Origin: Methylophaga sp. OBS3
GTDB taxonomy: Bacteria; Pseudomonadota; Gammaproteobacteria; Nitrosococcales; Methylophagaceae
Direction of reading: 5' to 3'
NCBI RefSeq assembly: GCF_026319325.1
Contig: NZ_JAPDMU010000003.1
Location: 186,001-250,000, forward strand
Length of the DNA stretch: 64,000 nucleotides
Positions 26,712-35,316 of this stretch are shown here, in pieces. Position numbers and translations under genes: made by a program. Each line of letters begins with the position of its first letter. Position 1 is the first letter of the stretch. The notes beneath the pieces were generated by a model that was not told the origin of the DNA, searched no databases, and saw only the letters and a program-made list of their open reading frames with translations.

Positions 26712-28374
26712 GAGTGAAGTCAATTCGCAAAATCAAACCGACCTGAGCCGTGCAACTGCGGTTAAAGCGTCACGATTTTCGCCTATTTGGATCATCCCTA
26801 TCGTCGCTTTACTGATTGGTATCGGCTTAATTATTGATAACTATCGCAACACGGGCCCACTCATTACTTTAAAAATGGCCAATGCGGAAGGCATTGAAGC
26901 CGGCAAAACCAAAATCAAAACACGTAATGTTGATATCGGTCAGGTTGAGGAAGTTAAACTTTCTGAGGATCTTAGCCACACGTTAATTATGGCTCGTATC
27001 AATACCGATGCCGTCTCAACGTTGGTTGAAGACACCCGTTTTTGGGTGGTAAAACCACGCATCAGTCGTGAAGGCATCACAGGATTTGGAACTGTTTTAT
27101 CGGGTGCGTATATCCAAATGCAACCAGGTAATTCAGACGAAGAACAACGAAGCTTTGATGTTCTCGACCAGCCGCCTATCTCTCTTGATGGAAAAGGCAT
27201 TCGCATCAAACTGATAAGCCAATTAGGTAACTCGCTACGCACAGGCGATCCGGTAACTTATCAAGGCTTTACCGTTGGACGTGTTGAAACCGCTGAGTTT
27301 GATAAAGAAAGTCGTCAGGTTAATCATCAACTATTTATCGAAGAACCATACGACGTTTTAATTAGCCCTAGTACCCGTTTCTGGTCAGCAAAAGGTATTC
27401 ATTTAGACCTGAGTTCAGAAGGCTTTGAAGTTAATATTGCCTCACTTGAAGCGTTGGTCAGTGGCGGTGTGACCTTTGGTGAACTCGCCGATTTACCAAG
27501 CACAGAAGCCGTCGATGACACGGAGCGCGTATATCAATTATTTCCTGATGAAGATGCTGCGCGTCAGGGATTGTACAACGACTATATCGAATACGTTTTA
27601 TTAGTCGAAGATACTGTGCGTGGACTCTCTGCTGGTGCCCCAGTTGAGTTTCGGGGGATTCGTGTCGGTACAGTGAGAAAAGTGCCATGGCGGTTTACCT
27701 CACCAGAGCGACCTATTCGAGAACGCTTTGCTATTCCGGTTTTGATCCGTATTGAGCCACAACGCTTAGGTGGTAATGAAAAAGTCGTGTTGGATGAGTG
27801 GCGCGAGCGACTATCTAGAATGGTTGAGAATGGCCTACGCGCATCCCTGAAGTCAGGTAACTTGCTGACCGGGGCTTTGTTTGTTGACCTAAATTTTCAA
27901 CGTGATCTCGCTGGGAAATACAAACAAGAAACCTTCGAGGGACGTAAGGTTATTCCAACTACACCAACGGGTTTAGCTCAGATTGAACAAAAAATCTCCA
28001 GCTTGCTTGATAAGTTAAATGCCTTACAAATCGAGCCAGTGTTAAAAGGCATGGATGACAGTGTTCAACAGTCAGAACTATTACTCCGTGAAATTGGTGA
28101 CTTAACCAACAGCGTTAATCAACTGGTTAATGATCCACAGACACAGAGTGTGCCAAAAAATATCAACGACACCTTAAATTCGTTGCAAGATGCGATTCAA
28201 GGATTATCGCCAGACTCTCAGGCTTACCAAGAGCTGAACCGCACTATGCAACGTTTAGAAAAACTCATGCGTGACCTGCAGCCAATCGCACAAACATTGG
28301 GTGAGCAACCAAACGCACTTATCTTTAATTCGCCGCCAACGAATGACCCCCAGCCGCCGGCGCCACAACCATAA
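26704..28374 (+). CDS. pqiB: MCE-domain lipid transport protein PqiB
   Basis: This 556-residue protein has one N-terminal transmembrane anchor (PIWIIPIVALLIGIGLII) and three MCE domains, starting near residues 47 (GPLITLKMANAEGIEAGKTK), 163 (GIRIKLISQLGNSLRTGD) and 300 (YVLLVEDTVRGLSAGAPVEF). A long alpha-helical coiled segment (430-535) and a Pro-rich tail follow. In E. coli, hexameric PqiB forms a syringe-like tunnel across the periplasm. Three MCE domains and the helical needle match that design. Confidence 0.9.
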   Translation: MSESEVNSQNQTDLSRATAVKASRFSPIWIIPIVALLIGIGLIIDNYRNTGPLITLKMANAEGIEAGKTKIKTRNVDIGQVEEVKLSEDLSHTLIMARINTDAVSTLVEDTRFWVVKPRISREGITGFGTVLSGAYIQMQPGNSDEEQRSFDVLDQPPISLDGKGIRIKLISQLGNSLRTGDPVTYQGFTVGRVETAEFDKESRQVNHQLFIEEPYDVLISPSTRFWSAKGIHLDLSSEGFEVNIASLEALVSGGVTFGELADLPSTEAVDDTERVYQLFPDEDAARQGLYNDYIEYVLLVEDTVRGLSAGAPVEFRGIRVGTVRKVPWRFTSPERPIRERFAIPVLIRIEPQRLGGNEKVVLDEWRERLSRMVENGLRASLKSGNLLTGALFVDLNFQRDLAGKYKQETFEGRKVIPTTPTGLAQIEQKISSLLDKLNALQIEPVLKGMDDSVQQSELLLREIGDLTNSVNQLVNDPQTQSVPKNINDTLNSLQDAIQGLSPDSQAYQELNRTMQRLEKLMRDLQPIAQTLGEQPNALIFNSPPTNDPQPPAPQP

Positions 28375-28389
28375 ACATTAGGTGATTAC

Positions 28390-28968
28390 GTGACGATATT
28401 AAAAACGAGTCTGGTTATGCTGTTGTTGACGCTGGTGATGGCTTGTAGCAACACCCCACCGGTAGAACGTCATCATTATAGTCTGCCTATTAGTGGCGAA
28501 ATGCCATCCGCAAAAACCGATGGTTCAGCAAAACTGCTACAAATTCATAATGTGCAGCTTGCTGATTTTCTCGACACTGGCAGTTTAGTCCTGCAAATGG
28601 ATGACATCACGCTTAACCAAGCGAAAAACCATCTTTGGGCCGAAGATCTTCGTCAGCAGATAAATTATGGCTTGCGAGTTCGACTCAACCAGATGCAACA
28701 ACAAATCATTGCGGTTAGCCCCTCAACCAAAGGTCAATGGCAACTCACGTTAGAAATCAATGATTTTCAGGGTCGCTTCGATGGATACGCTTTAACCAGC
28801 GGCCAATGGCAGTTACGAGATGCAAAAAACGAAATCGTGCAATTCCAAAGCTTTAGTTTCCAATCGCCATTACAAACTACGGGTTATCCGGCGATGGTAA
28901 GAGCACTAGGAAATAATTTAGATCAACTGGCTAAGCAACTGTCTGACGCTATCAGTTCGCTTGAATAA
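28390..28968 (+). CDS. pqiC: PqiC-family outer-membrane lipoprotein
   Basis: This 192-residue protein starts at GTG 28390 with AGGTG seven bases upstream. The lipobox is LVMAC (Cys at about residue 19). The ABC-type transport auxiliary lipoprotein fold (DUF330/PqiC) is suggested by RHHYSLPI, WAEDLRQQINYGLRVRL and the closing LDQLAKQLSDAI helix. PqiC sits in the outer membrane at the end of the PqiB tunnel. It is the last gene of the pqiABC operon and is followed by a terminator. Confidence 0.85.
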   Translation: MTILKTSLVMLLLTLVMACSNTPPVERHHYSLPISGEMPSAKTDGSAKLLQIHNVQLADFLDTGSLVLQMDDITLNQAKNHLWAEDLRQQINYGLRVRLNQMQQQIIAVSPSTKGQWQLTLEINDFQGRFDGYALTSGQWQLRDAKNEIVQFQSFSFQSPLQTTGYPAMVRALGNNLDQLAKQLSDAISSLE

Positions 28969-29003
28969 AACCGCCAAGACCTCTGTCTCAGCGGTTTTGT
29001 TTT
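28967..29003 (+). terminator. Terminator after pqiC
   Basis: AAAACCGC at 28967-28974 pairs with GCGGTTTT at 28991-28998, and AGAC/GTCT (28977-28980, 28985-28988) extends the stem. A T-rich run follows. It also lies next to the 3' end of the convergent doeC gene and may serve both strands. Confidence 0.7.
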
Positions 29004-29009
29004 AGCGTA

Positions 29010-30371
29010 TTACTTAATCCAAATTTGCTTGGCATTCACAAACTCTTTGATGCCATGAGGTCCTAGCTCACGGCCATAACCAGAGCCTTTTATACCGCCA
29101 CTTGGCAATCGTGGATCAGTTTTAACAATGCCATTAATGGCGACTTGGCCTGACTCTATCTGCATTGCTAATGACTCTGCTAGTTCCGCGTTTTCGGTCC
29201 AGACGCCCGCGCCCAAACCATACTCAGAGTCATTTGCCATTTCCAAAGCTTGGTCAACATCATCCGCTTTGATGAGTACCATAACAGGCCCAAAGGTTTC
29301 TTCTCGAAAGGCACACATGGTTGGCGTGACATCAGCCAATAACGTCACTGGATAGAAAAAACCATCTTCATCAGGCAAGTGACCGCCCAACAGGCATTTC
29401 GCGCCTGCCGCCACGGTATCTTCAACTTGGCGATGCAGATTTAATTGCAGATCTTCTCGCGCAATGGGACCAACATCCGTATTGGGCTGTAATGGATCGC
29501 CCAAAACCAGTTTTTCGAGGCGATCTTTAACCAGTTTCGTGAAACGATCATAAATTGGCTCGGCCACAATAACCCGCTTAGCTGCGATACATGATTGCCC
29601 GGCATTGATGATTCGCGATAAGCAAATTACATCGGCAGCTCGCTCTAAATCAGCATCCTCTAAAACCAAAACCGGATCTGAACCACCAAGCTCTAGCACA
29701 CAAGGCTTAATCTCACTGCCGGCAATGGCTGCAACTTTTTTTCCAGCACCACTAGAACCCGTAAAAGAAACTGCTGCAATACGCGGATCACGAATCGCCA
29801 ACTCCACCTCCGGCGTTTCTAGGGGTAAATTCACCATGATGTTATCGGGAGCACCTGCTTTTACAAACGCATTGGCGATTGCCTGTGCCGACTGTGGCAC
29901 ATTGGGATCATGTTTCATCACACAAGTATTACCGGCCATTAATGCCGGTGCCAAATAACGAAAGGCCAACCACAAGGGTGCATTCCACGGCAAAATACCA
30001 AGCAATGTACCTAATGGTTGGTAGGTCACATAGCTATGGCTTGCGTCAGAGGGCAGCGTTTCATCAGCCAGAAAACTTTCTGCTTTTTCCGCATAAAACT
30101 CAGCGCAACTTGCCGCCTTCTCGACTTCCGGTACACCCTCCTTAATTGGCTTTCCCATTTCCAATGCCATTAACTCAGCGATGTCATGCTTTTCGGCACG
30201 TAGTTGTTTGGCAATAGCCTTTAATACCTCGCCACGCTCAGTAAAAGTCTTATCACGCCATTCCGGAAATGCTGTCACCGCATCACCAATACGTGCATAC
30301 ATTTCATGTTTATCCAAAGCTGGAAAACGATCGATCTGTTGTCCGTTAAACGGATTGGTAGCTATCAGCAT
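29010..30371 (-). CDS. doeC: Aldehyde dehydrogenase, DoeC-type (aspartate-semialdehyde to aspartate)
   Basis: This 453-residue NAD(P)-dependent aldehyde dehydrogenase of the succinate-semialdehyde class has the cofactor motif SFTGSSGAGKKVA, catalytic Glu in CVLELGGSDP and catalytic Cys in NAGQSCIAAKR. Being the last gene of the doe operon, it most likely oxidises the L-aspartate semialdehyde made by the aminotransferase to L-aspartate, as shown for DoeC in Halomonas. By sequence alone it could equally be a Sad/GabD-type succinate semialdehyde dehydrogenase. AAGGA precedes the ATG, 8 bp after the doeA stop. Confidence 0.8.
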   Translation of the reverse strand: MLIATNPFNGQQIDRFPALDKHEMYARIGDAVTAFPEWRDKTFTERGEVLKAIAKQLRAEKHDIAELMALEMGKPIKEGVPEVEKAASCAEFYAEKAESFLADETLPSDASHSYVTYQPLGTLLGILPWNAPLWLAFRYLAPALMAGNTCVMKHDPNVPQSAQAIANAFVKAGAPDNIMVNLPLETPEVELAIRDPRIAAVSFTGSSGAGKKVAAIAGSEIKPCVLELGGSDPVLVLEDADLERAADVICLSRIINAGQSCIAAKRVIVAEPIYDRFTKLVKDRLEKLVLGDPLQPNTDVGPIAREDLQLNLHRQVEDTVAAGAKCLLGGHLPDEDGFFYPVTLLADVTPTMCAFREETFGPVMVLIKADDVDQALEMANDSEYGLGAGVWTENAELAESLAMQIESGQVAINGIVKTDPRLPSGGIKGSGYGRELGPHGIKEFVNAKQIWIK

Positions 30372-30379
30372 AAATATCC

Positions 30380-31636
30380 TTAGTGTGATTGTTTGGCAGT
30401 TGATTTTTTATCACTTTTACTCGCGTCACCTGACCGAGCACTATCCAAGCTGAGTAGTTTTTTGCCGCTGCTGCCAGGCTTAACGACAAAATCTCTATCC
30501 AGACTGAAGAAAGACTCACAGCCATTTTCAGTAATATGAATCGTATCGGAGATACCGCAGGTCTTATCCCCGTCTACACCCCACATCCAAGGAATGATAT
30601 GAAAAGTCATACCCGGTTTTAACACCGCCGACTCACCTTGCTTGAGACTAACGATATACCCCTCATCCCAACTCGGTGGGAAAGCAATACCAATGGAGTA
30701 ACCGGAACGAGTCACCAACCTCGCACCAATATCGTTTTTGGTAATGATATTTCGGATCATATTGTCGGCATCGGAGACCGTCATACCTGGCTGAAATTTA
30801 CTGTGTACCGCATCCAGCGCCATCTTCATAATTTCCTGGGCTTTGTACATTGATGGGCTGAGTTTACCGAGCACAACTGTCCGCATCATGGCTGTGTGAT
30901 AACGTCGGTAACAGCCCCCCACTTCAAGAAACACATGCTCATCAGGCTGCACAATTCGGCCTTCCCAAGTGGCATGACCAATCATGGTGCGTGGGCCAGA
31001 TGTCACATAAGGCATGACCGCCGGGGGTTCACCGCCAGCTTTGAACATTGCGGCGCTAATCGCAGCACCAATTTCATTTTCTGTGGCACCAGCTTCCGTT
31101 GCCTCAATACCAGCACTCATACCAGCTTCAGTGGCACGAGCCGCATTTTGCATCAAGGCGATTTCCATTGGTGACTTACAAACACGCCCCTCCTCGACAA
31201 TGCCAAAACAATCCAGCAATTTGCCATCGGTTAAGGTGGTATGAATGCAATCTTGATGGTAGGCCGGGAAGAAATAACTATTTCGCTCGTAACCAACCCG
31301 TTTGTTATCTAAACCAAACTCACGAAGCGCATCCACCAGCATTTGAATAGCATCCCCGGTATCTGGGTAAGGTCGTGTCACTTCAACCCAAGTTCGAGCA
31401 ATGACATTTGACTCTTCAAGCTTACGGGTAATCATGAAAGGCTCGTCTTCAAGCGGGACAACTAATGCCTGAAAAAATGAATATCCCGTGGTCTGATAGT
31501 CAGTCAGATACATGATGTTTTCCGGATCAGAAATCACCACTGCATCCATGCAACGCTCGGCAATCCGGTGACGCAATTCACTTAGTCGTCGCTCATATTC
31601 CTCAAAAGGAAATGTCATATCATCACGATGTCTCAT
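30380..31636 (-). CDS. doeA: Ectoine hydrolase (DoeA/EutD family, M24 fold)
   Basis: This 418-residue creatinase-fold protein of the M24 family matches DoeA/EutD, which opens the ectoine ring to N-acetyl-diaminobutyrate. Family-specific stretches are GCYRRYHTAMMRTV and GYSIGIAFPPSWDEG. Metal ligands of true M24 peptidases are changed: Glu238 sits in FLEVG where peptidases have Asp, and Ala249 where the second Asp belongs. This is expected for the ectoine branch and argues against a peptidase. A basic Lys/Ser tail of about 20 residues is extra. GGAGG lies 4 bp before the ATG, and the start overlaps the aminotransferase stop. Confidence 0.88.
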   Translation of the reverse strand: MRHRDDMTFPFEEYERRLSELRHRIAERCMDAVVISDPENIMYLTDYQTTGYSFFQALVVPLEDEPFMITRKLEESNVIARTWVEVTRPYPDTGDAIQMLVDALREFGLDNKRVGYERNSYFFPAYHQDCIHTTLTDGKLLDCFGIVEEGRVCKSPMEIALMQNAARATEAGMSAGIEATEAGATENEIGAAISAAMFKAGGEPPAVMPYVTSGPRTMIGHATWEGRIVQPDEHVFLEVGGCYRRYHTAMMRTVVLGKLSPSMYKAQEIMKMALDAVHSKFQPGMTVSDADNMIRNIITKNDIGARLVTRSGYSIGIAFPPSWDEGYIVSLKQGESAVLKPGMTFHIIPWMWGVDGDKTCGISDTIHITENGCESFFSLDRDFVVKPGSSGKKLLSLDSARSGDASKSDKKSTAKQSH

Positions 31637-32910
31637 GCGGCCTCCTGCATCATAACGTTGTCAGTGGCTTTGATGAGGATGTCTAAACCTTCCTCTAAAT
31701 CGGCTTTAGGTGTAGTTAAAGGCGGAATCAGTTTCACCACTCGGCCGCCAGTACCGCAACTGGCAATCATCAATCCGGAATCAAAACATTGGTCGACAAT
31801 TTTTTTAGCACGTTCACCACTGCCCACATCGAGACCAAGAATCATACCTTTGCCGGTCACATTTACCTGTGGATGACGATCAGCAAGCGGTCGTAAGGCA
31901 TCATTCATCATAGCGCCATGTTTTTTGACGGTTTGCATCAGCTCATCATCATCGAAATAACTTAGTGCCTGATCGCCAGCAACAAACGAAATATCTTGGC
32001 CTCGGAAAGTACCGGTATGCTCCCCCGGCGACCAATGTTTATCGTATTCGGGTTTAACCAGATTCATTGCCATGGGTGTACCCAAACCACCAATACCTTT
32101 AGCCAAACAAATGATGTCAGGCTCGATACCCAAATCATCAAAACTGAAAAAAGAACCTGTTCGGCCAACACCGACCTGAATATCATCAACAATCAATAAA
32201 GCACCAACGTCTTTGGCTAGTTTCGCCAAGGCCAAAAGCCAGTCTTTATCGGCAACTTTAACGCCGCCTTCAGCTTGAATTGTTTCCAATAAGAATGCCG
32301 CAGGTGGTGCAATACCACTTGAGCTATCAGCGTAAATTGCCCGCATTTGGTTGATGCTATCTTTACCGCAGCCTAACTCGCAGCCCGGACAGGTTTCACC
32401 ACAACCAAATGGGAAGTGTTTGACGTGTGTTAATGGCACCCCGGCAGCGTTACGAAAATATTGGTTAGCAGTTGCACTCAGCGCACCGAGGGTCATGCCA
32501 TGAAAGCCATGGCTGAAAGCGACAATATCTTGTCTGCCTGTTGCACGACGTGCCAACTTCATTGCTGCTTCCACCGCATTGGTCCCAGTCGGCCCCATAA
32601 ATTGCATTTTGTGAGGCATATTGCGCGGCTTGAGAATCGTTTCCGTGAAATGCTCCATAAACTGGCGTTTGGCAGTGGTATGCATATCAAGGCTATGTGT
32701 GACGCCGTTAGACTGAATATAGTCAATAACTGCATCTTTCATTCGTTGATTATTGTGACCAAAGTTCAACACACCAGCCCCCGCAAAGAAGTCGATATAT
32801 TCACGACCATTTTCATCGGTTTGCCGGGCGTTTAACGCCTTATCAAATACCACTGGATACACTCGACAGTAAGCACGAATTGCCGATTCTCGCTGTTCAA
32901 ATATGCTCAT
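31633..32910 (-). CDS. doeD: Diaminobutyrate transaminase, DoeD/EctB type, with 4-Cys insertion
   Basis: This 425-residue class III aminotransferase resembles EctB along its length (FFAGAGVLNFGHNN, MGPTGTNAVEAA, GFHGMTLGALSATAN). PLP Lys is 271 in CLAKGIGGLG, with Asp242 in VDDIQVGVGRTG. In this operon it should turn L-2,4-diaminobutyrate into aspartate semialdehyde, the reverse of the EctB step. Unusual is a loop at residues 168-183 with Cys170, 174, 177 and 181 (CX3CX2CX3C), where Halomonas EctB as I remember it has no such cluster. GGAG precedes the ATG. It could instead be a second EctB, but ectA and ectC are absent here. Confidence 0.82.
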   Translation of the reverse strand: MSIFEQRESAIRAYCRVYPVVFDKALNARQTDENGREYIDFFAGAGVLNFGHNNQRMKDAVIDYIQSNGVTHSLDMHTTAKRQFMEHFTETILKPRNMPHKMQFMGPTGTNAVEAAMKLARRATGRQDIVAFSHGFHGMTLGALSATANQYFRNAAGVPLTHVKHFPFGCGETCPGCELGCGKDSINQMRAIYADSSSGIAPPAAFLLETIQAEGGVKVADKDWLLALAKLAKDVGALLIVDDIQVGVGRTGSFFSFDDLGIEPDIICLAKGIGGLGTPMAMNLVKPEYDKHWSPGEHTGTFRGQDISFVAGDQALSYFDDDELMQTVKKHGAMMNDALRPLADRHPQVNVTGKGMILGLDVGSGERAKKIVDQCFDSGLMIASCGTGGRVVKLIPPLTTPKADLEEGLDILIKATDNVMMQEAA

Positions 32911-32927
32911 CTAGATCTCCTAACGGT

Positions 32928-34112
32928 TTACGTCTTGCCGACGTGGGATAGTTCCTCCGGAACAGGTGCGCCTGAAAGACGCGAAAACAGTGCCATGACC
33001 AATGGGATCAATCGGTCGTTAAAATCGTAATGGGCGCTATGACAAGGTGCCTGATGCTCAGGCCCATCATCACTACCAATCAAAGCAAAAGCGCCAGGAA
33101 TCTCTTGCAGGTAATAACTAAAATCTTCCGATGCCATGATCGGTAAGCGAATATCGGTATGCAGACTGCCGAGGCCAAACAAGGATTGCCAATGTTCACG
33201 AATAAGTGATGCCTGCATAGGATGGTTTATGGTCGCCTCGTAACGTGGCCAGATTTGTACATCACATTCAACACCGTAACTTGCTGCTGTTTGTTGGCTG
33301 ACCTCAATAATCAGCTGATTGAGTTCGGCTCTGGTCGCTTTATCAGGTACCCGAATACTGCCACCGATAGTTGCTTGTTCAGGAATAACGGTTGGGGCAC
33401 TTGGCGCCTCAATTGAAGTAACACTTAATACCGCCGCTTGTTGAGGTGCTAGTCGGCGGCTAATGATTTGCTGCAAATTTAAGGTAATGGCACTGGCTGC
33501 GAGAACCGGGTCTCGACATAACTCAGGTTGACTGGCATGACCACCACGGCCTTTCACCACAATCTCGAAAGTGCCGTTACCACACATGACAATCTCATCA
33601 GGACAAACGAGTTTCCCAAAAGGAATCGCTGGCCAGTTATGCCAACCAAATATGGCATCCACGCCCTCCAAAGCGCCATCAGCAATCATCTCTCTGGCAC
33701 CATGGCCACCTTCCTCAGCAGGTTGGAATATCAACGTAACTGGGCCTGGTAATAAATCTTCGTGATATTTGAGCCAACGCGCCGCCGCCAGCAAAGTCGC
33801 GGCATGACCATCATGCCCACAGGCATGCATACATCCAAGGTTTTCTGATGACCATTCTTTTTGGGTATTTTCTATGATGGGTAAAGCATCAATATCACCG
33901 CGAAGAGCGATAGTTGGACCTTTACCTGCTGGATTAAGCCATGCCAATGTGCCTGTGCCCGCACACGAACGCCAAGCAATATTCAGCGTACTAAGCGTAT
34001 CGCGAATACGTTCTGCGGTCCGATACTCCTGCCAGCCCAACTCAGGATGCGCGTGTAAATCACGGCGTAACACTTCAGCGTTGGTGATGGTTTCCTGCCA
34101 GACATCTGACAT
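32928..34112 (-). CDS. doeB2: M20 amidohydrolase, probable N-acetyl-diaminobutyrate deacetylase (DoeB2-type)
   Basis: This 394-residue M20 metal amidohydrolase has the metal motifs LRGDIDALPI, MHACGHDGHAATLL, FQPAEEGGHGA and the late His in PCHSAHYDFND, all intact. It is the first gene of the ectoine operon and should remove acetate from N-acetyl-L-2,4-diaminobutyrate. In Halomonas this step is done by DoeB of the unrelated AstE/AspA family; the M20 type is an alternative found in other ectoine clusters. Sequence alone would also allow an N-acyl amino acid or hippurate hydrolase. GGGGAGG lies just ahead of the ATG. Confidence 0.78.
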   Translation of the reverse strand: MSDVWQETITNAEVLRRDLHAHPELGWQEYRTAERIRDTLSTLNIAWRSCAGTGTLAWLNPAGKGPTIALRGDIDALPIIENTQKEWSSENLGCMHACGHDGHAATLLAAARWLKYHEDLLPGPVTLIFQPAEEGGHGAREMIADGALEGVDAIFGWHNWPAIPFGKLVCPDEIVMCGNGTFEIVVKGRGGHASQPELCRDPVLAASAITLNLQQIISRRLAPQQAAVLSVTSIEAPSAPTVIPEQATIGGSIRVPDKATRAELNQLIIEVSQQTAASYGVECDVQIWPRYEATINHPMQASLIREHWQSLFGLGSLHTDIRLPIMASEDFSYYLQEIPGAFALIGSDDGPEHQAPCHSAHYDFNDRLIPLVMALFSRLSGAPVPEELSHVGKT

Positions 34113-34429
34113 GGCCCCTCCCCTTTTTGAATCACGAGTTGTGATTCGATTTTTTTAGCGACTTCCTCTCACAGTGTAAAAATTTTCATTTTATTGCAAG
34201 GGAATAGTTAGAGATTTTTATCAACCTAACCTAAACAGAGCAAAAATTATTCCTAGTAACCATGCAACATCACGAGCTAACAGACAATAACTTTAAAATA
34301 TAATAAGTTAGCGACCATATGATTTTTTCTGCAAGGCAAGTTAACAGACCCGAAATGTCTTTTTTTGGTTCCAAAATTGATTTGCACCATAGCTATGCAC
34401 AGTTTTAAAGCACTGCAGCCAAAAGACGC
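34113..34429. promoter_or_regulatory. 317-bp AT-rich gap: leader and control region of the doe operon
   Basis: No gene is visible. Read on the minus strand it holds a candidate promoter (TTGCAA at 34199-34194, TACACT at 34178-34173, spacing 15, short), then a perfect inverted repeat in the leader, then the ribosome site of doeB2. A 10-bp palindrome CATAGCTATG lies at 34388-34397 near the fpr stop. No terminator with a T-run was found for fpr. Confidence 0.55.
34129..34147. promoter_or_regulatory. Perfect inverted repeat GAATCAC-N5-GTGATTC, candidate operator
   Basis: Seven-base arms at 34129-34135 and 34141-34147 flank a 5-bp spacer (GAGTT). The site ends 17 bp before the doeB2 ATG and just ahead of its ribosome site, so a bound dimeric regulator could block the operon. 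No regulator gene (DoeX or EnuR type) is adjacent. Confidence 0.5.
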
Positions 34430-35170
34430 TCACCAATATTTTTCGATACTAATATGGCCGGGTTCACGCCGACTATGACGTGTTAATCCTCGAGCTAATA
34501 GTGTCTCAGTTGTCTCAAGCACCATATCAGGGTTACCACACAATAAAATTTGGCTATTTGAATCAATCTCATTACCAAGGGCACGTTCAAGCAAACCATT
34601 TTCAATCAATCTAGGTATCCGACCGGCAAGTGCATTATCAGCTGCTTCGCGACTGACAATTGGTTGATAGCGAAATTGCTCCGGATGCGTTTGCTGGCAA
34701 GTTTGAATATCGTCTTGATAACTCAGTTCTTCAGCATAACGAACCGCATGAACCAGTCTCACTTCTGAAAATTGCTGCCATACGGCTTGGGTTTTAATGA
34801 TCGACAGAAATGGTCCAAGGCCAGTACCAGTGGCAAACAAAAATAATTTATCTGCTGGTGCTAGTTGCTTAAGAGTGAGTAGGCCTGATGCCTTTGGCGC
34901 AACCATAATGTCATCACCTACCTTTAAGGCTTTTAATGTGGGTGACAATGTACCGTCAGGTACTTCAATAAAATAAAAGTCGAGGATAGGATCGTCAGGC
35001 GCATTTACCAATGAAAATGGCCGACTCACCAATTCGTCATTAATGGTTAAAGCAAGTCGCGTAAATTGCCCAGCCTCAAATGCTGGAAATGTCGCTTCAA
35101 CACGTAAGGAATGCAAACGTTCGGTCCATCGCTTATTTTCCAGTACGCGTCCGGTTATCCATTCAGCCAT
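34430..35170 (-). CDS. fpr: Ferredoxin--NADP reductase
   Basis: This 246-residue FAD enzyme of the bacterial Fpr class has FAD-binding SRPFSLVNAPDD, the NADP-binding ATGTGLGPFLSII and the family C-terminus HISIEKYW. The aromatic last residue stacks on FAD. It moves electrons between NADPH and ferredoxin or flavodoxin. It is transcribed in the same direction as the doe operon but is separated from it by 317 bp and appears independent. The divergent oxygenase gene lies 146 bp away. Confidence 0.9.
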   Translation of the reverse strand: MAEWITGRVLENKRWTERLHSLRVEATFPAFEAGQFTRLALTINDELVSRPFSLVNAPDDPILDFYFIEVPDGTLSPTLKALKVGDDIMVAPKASGLLTLKQLAPADKLFLFATGTGLGPFLSIIKTQAVWQQFSEVRLVHAVRYAEELSYQDDIQTCQQTHPEQFRYQPIVSREAADNALAGRIPRLIENGLLERALGNEIDSNSQILLCGNPDMVLETTETLLARGLTRHSRREPGHISIEKYW

Positions 35171-35316
35171 AACTACCTCTCGTCTTATTGACCTTGGTGC
35201 CTCCCAACGTTATCAATTTAACCGTGACAGGCATAGTGCTGTTGCCATTAATCACCGGCTAACACCTTATTTGTATTATCATATTGGGTCGAATGTTTTC
35301 GTTAACAGGATCACGC

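Noticed and set aside
29605-29958. Long open frame on the plus strand opposite doeC
   Set aside because: The doeC protein has all catalytic motifs; the opposite frame has a low-complexity Ser/Ala-rich product and no family features. It is a shadow of codon bias.
31633-32910. Reading the aminotransferase as ectoine-synthesis EctB
   Set aside because: ectA and ectC are not adjacent and the gene overlaps doeA, so the catabolic role is more likely.
34388-34397. Palindrome CATAGCTATG near the fpr stop
   Set aside because: Only 10 bp, far from the doe start, and no promoter pattern around it; likely chance in AT-rich DNA.
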